NCBI GenBank assembly: GCA_964445985.1
Contig: CAYUMU010000160.1
Location: 1-5,387 of the forward strand
Reading direction: 5' to 3'
Origin: CAYUMU01 sp964445985
GTDB taxonomy: Bacteria > Planctomycetota > Planctomycetia > Pirellulales > S012-138
DNA: 5,387 nt
Part shown: positions 5,383-5,387 of the stretch, one piece after another
Layout: each line of letters begins with the position of its first letter
Numbering within the stretch: the stretch's first letter is position 1
The notes under the pieces: generated by a model
Told to the model about the DNA's origin: nothing
Databases searched by the model: none
The model's input: the letters and a program-made list of their open reading frames with translations, nothing else
Made by a program: the position numbers and the translations under genes

Positions 5383-5387
5383 TTTAG

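Overview
The window looks like chromosomal DNA from a Planctomycetota bacterium, most likely Pirellulales-like. This rests on three things: GC-rich coding style with mostly poor Shine-Dalgarno sites, a Gfo/Idh/MocA oxidoreductase typical of the large paralogue sets in that phylum, and an intergenic inverted repeat with a GTTAGCGAGGGA / TCCCTCGCTAAC core that I associate from memory with that group. The assignment is an inference; no rRNA or marker gene is present.

Layout. Positions 1-320 hold no gene. The first 250 bases are densely packed nested inverted repeats: two copies of a ~58-60 bp hairpin unit and five copies of TGCTAGCAC. A weak terminator-like hairpin follows at 258-293. On the minus strand, 321-1604 encodes a Gfo/Idh/MocA-family NAD(P)-dependent oxidoreductase. 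A 308 bp gap (1605-1912) contains a long hairpin with a T-run and a 15 bp tandem repeat that triplicates the stop codon of the next gene. Also on the minus strand, 1913-2632 encodes an uncharacterised HELGH metallopeptidase-like protein. A 352 bp spacer (2633-2984) separates this from a divergent plus-strand group.

The plus-strand group is a phosphate-handling cassette: a 90-residue two-helix membrane protein of unknown function (2985-3257), a Na+/phosphate cotransporter of the NptA/PNaS family (3445-4587), and a PhoU-domain protein (4639-5382). In many bacterial members of this transporter family the PhoU domain is fused to the transporter's C-terminus. Here it is a separate gene that follows closely, so the two products probably act together: the transporter moves phosphate with sodium, and the PhoU-like protein modulates transport or relays phosphate status. 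A possible promoter (TTGACA at 3254) and two hairpins lie in the 187 bp leader before the transporter.

I found no CRISPR array, tRNA, rRNA or transposase. Nothing in the window amounts to a clearly new biological system. The most unusual items are the nested repeat cluster at the left end, the unknown small membrane protein next to the transporter/PhoU pair, and the in-frame triplicated stop codon of the peptidase-like gene.
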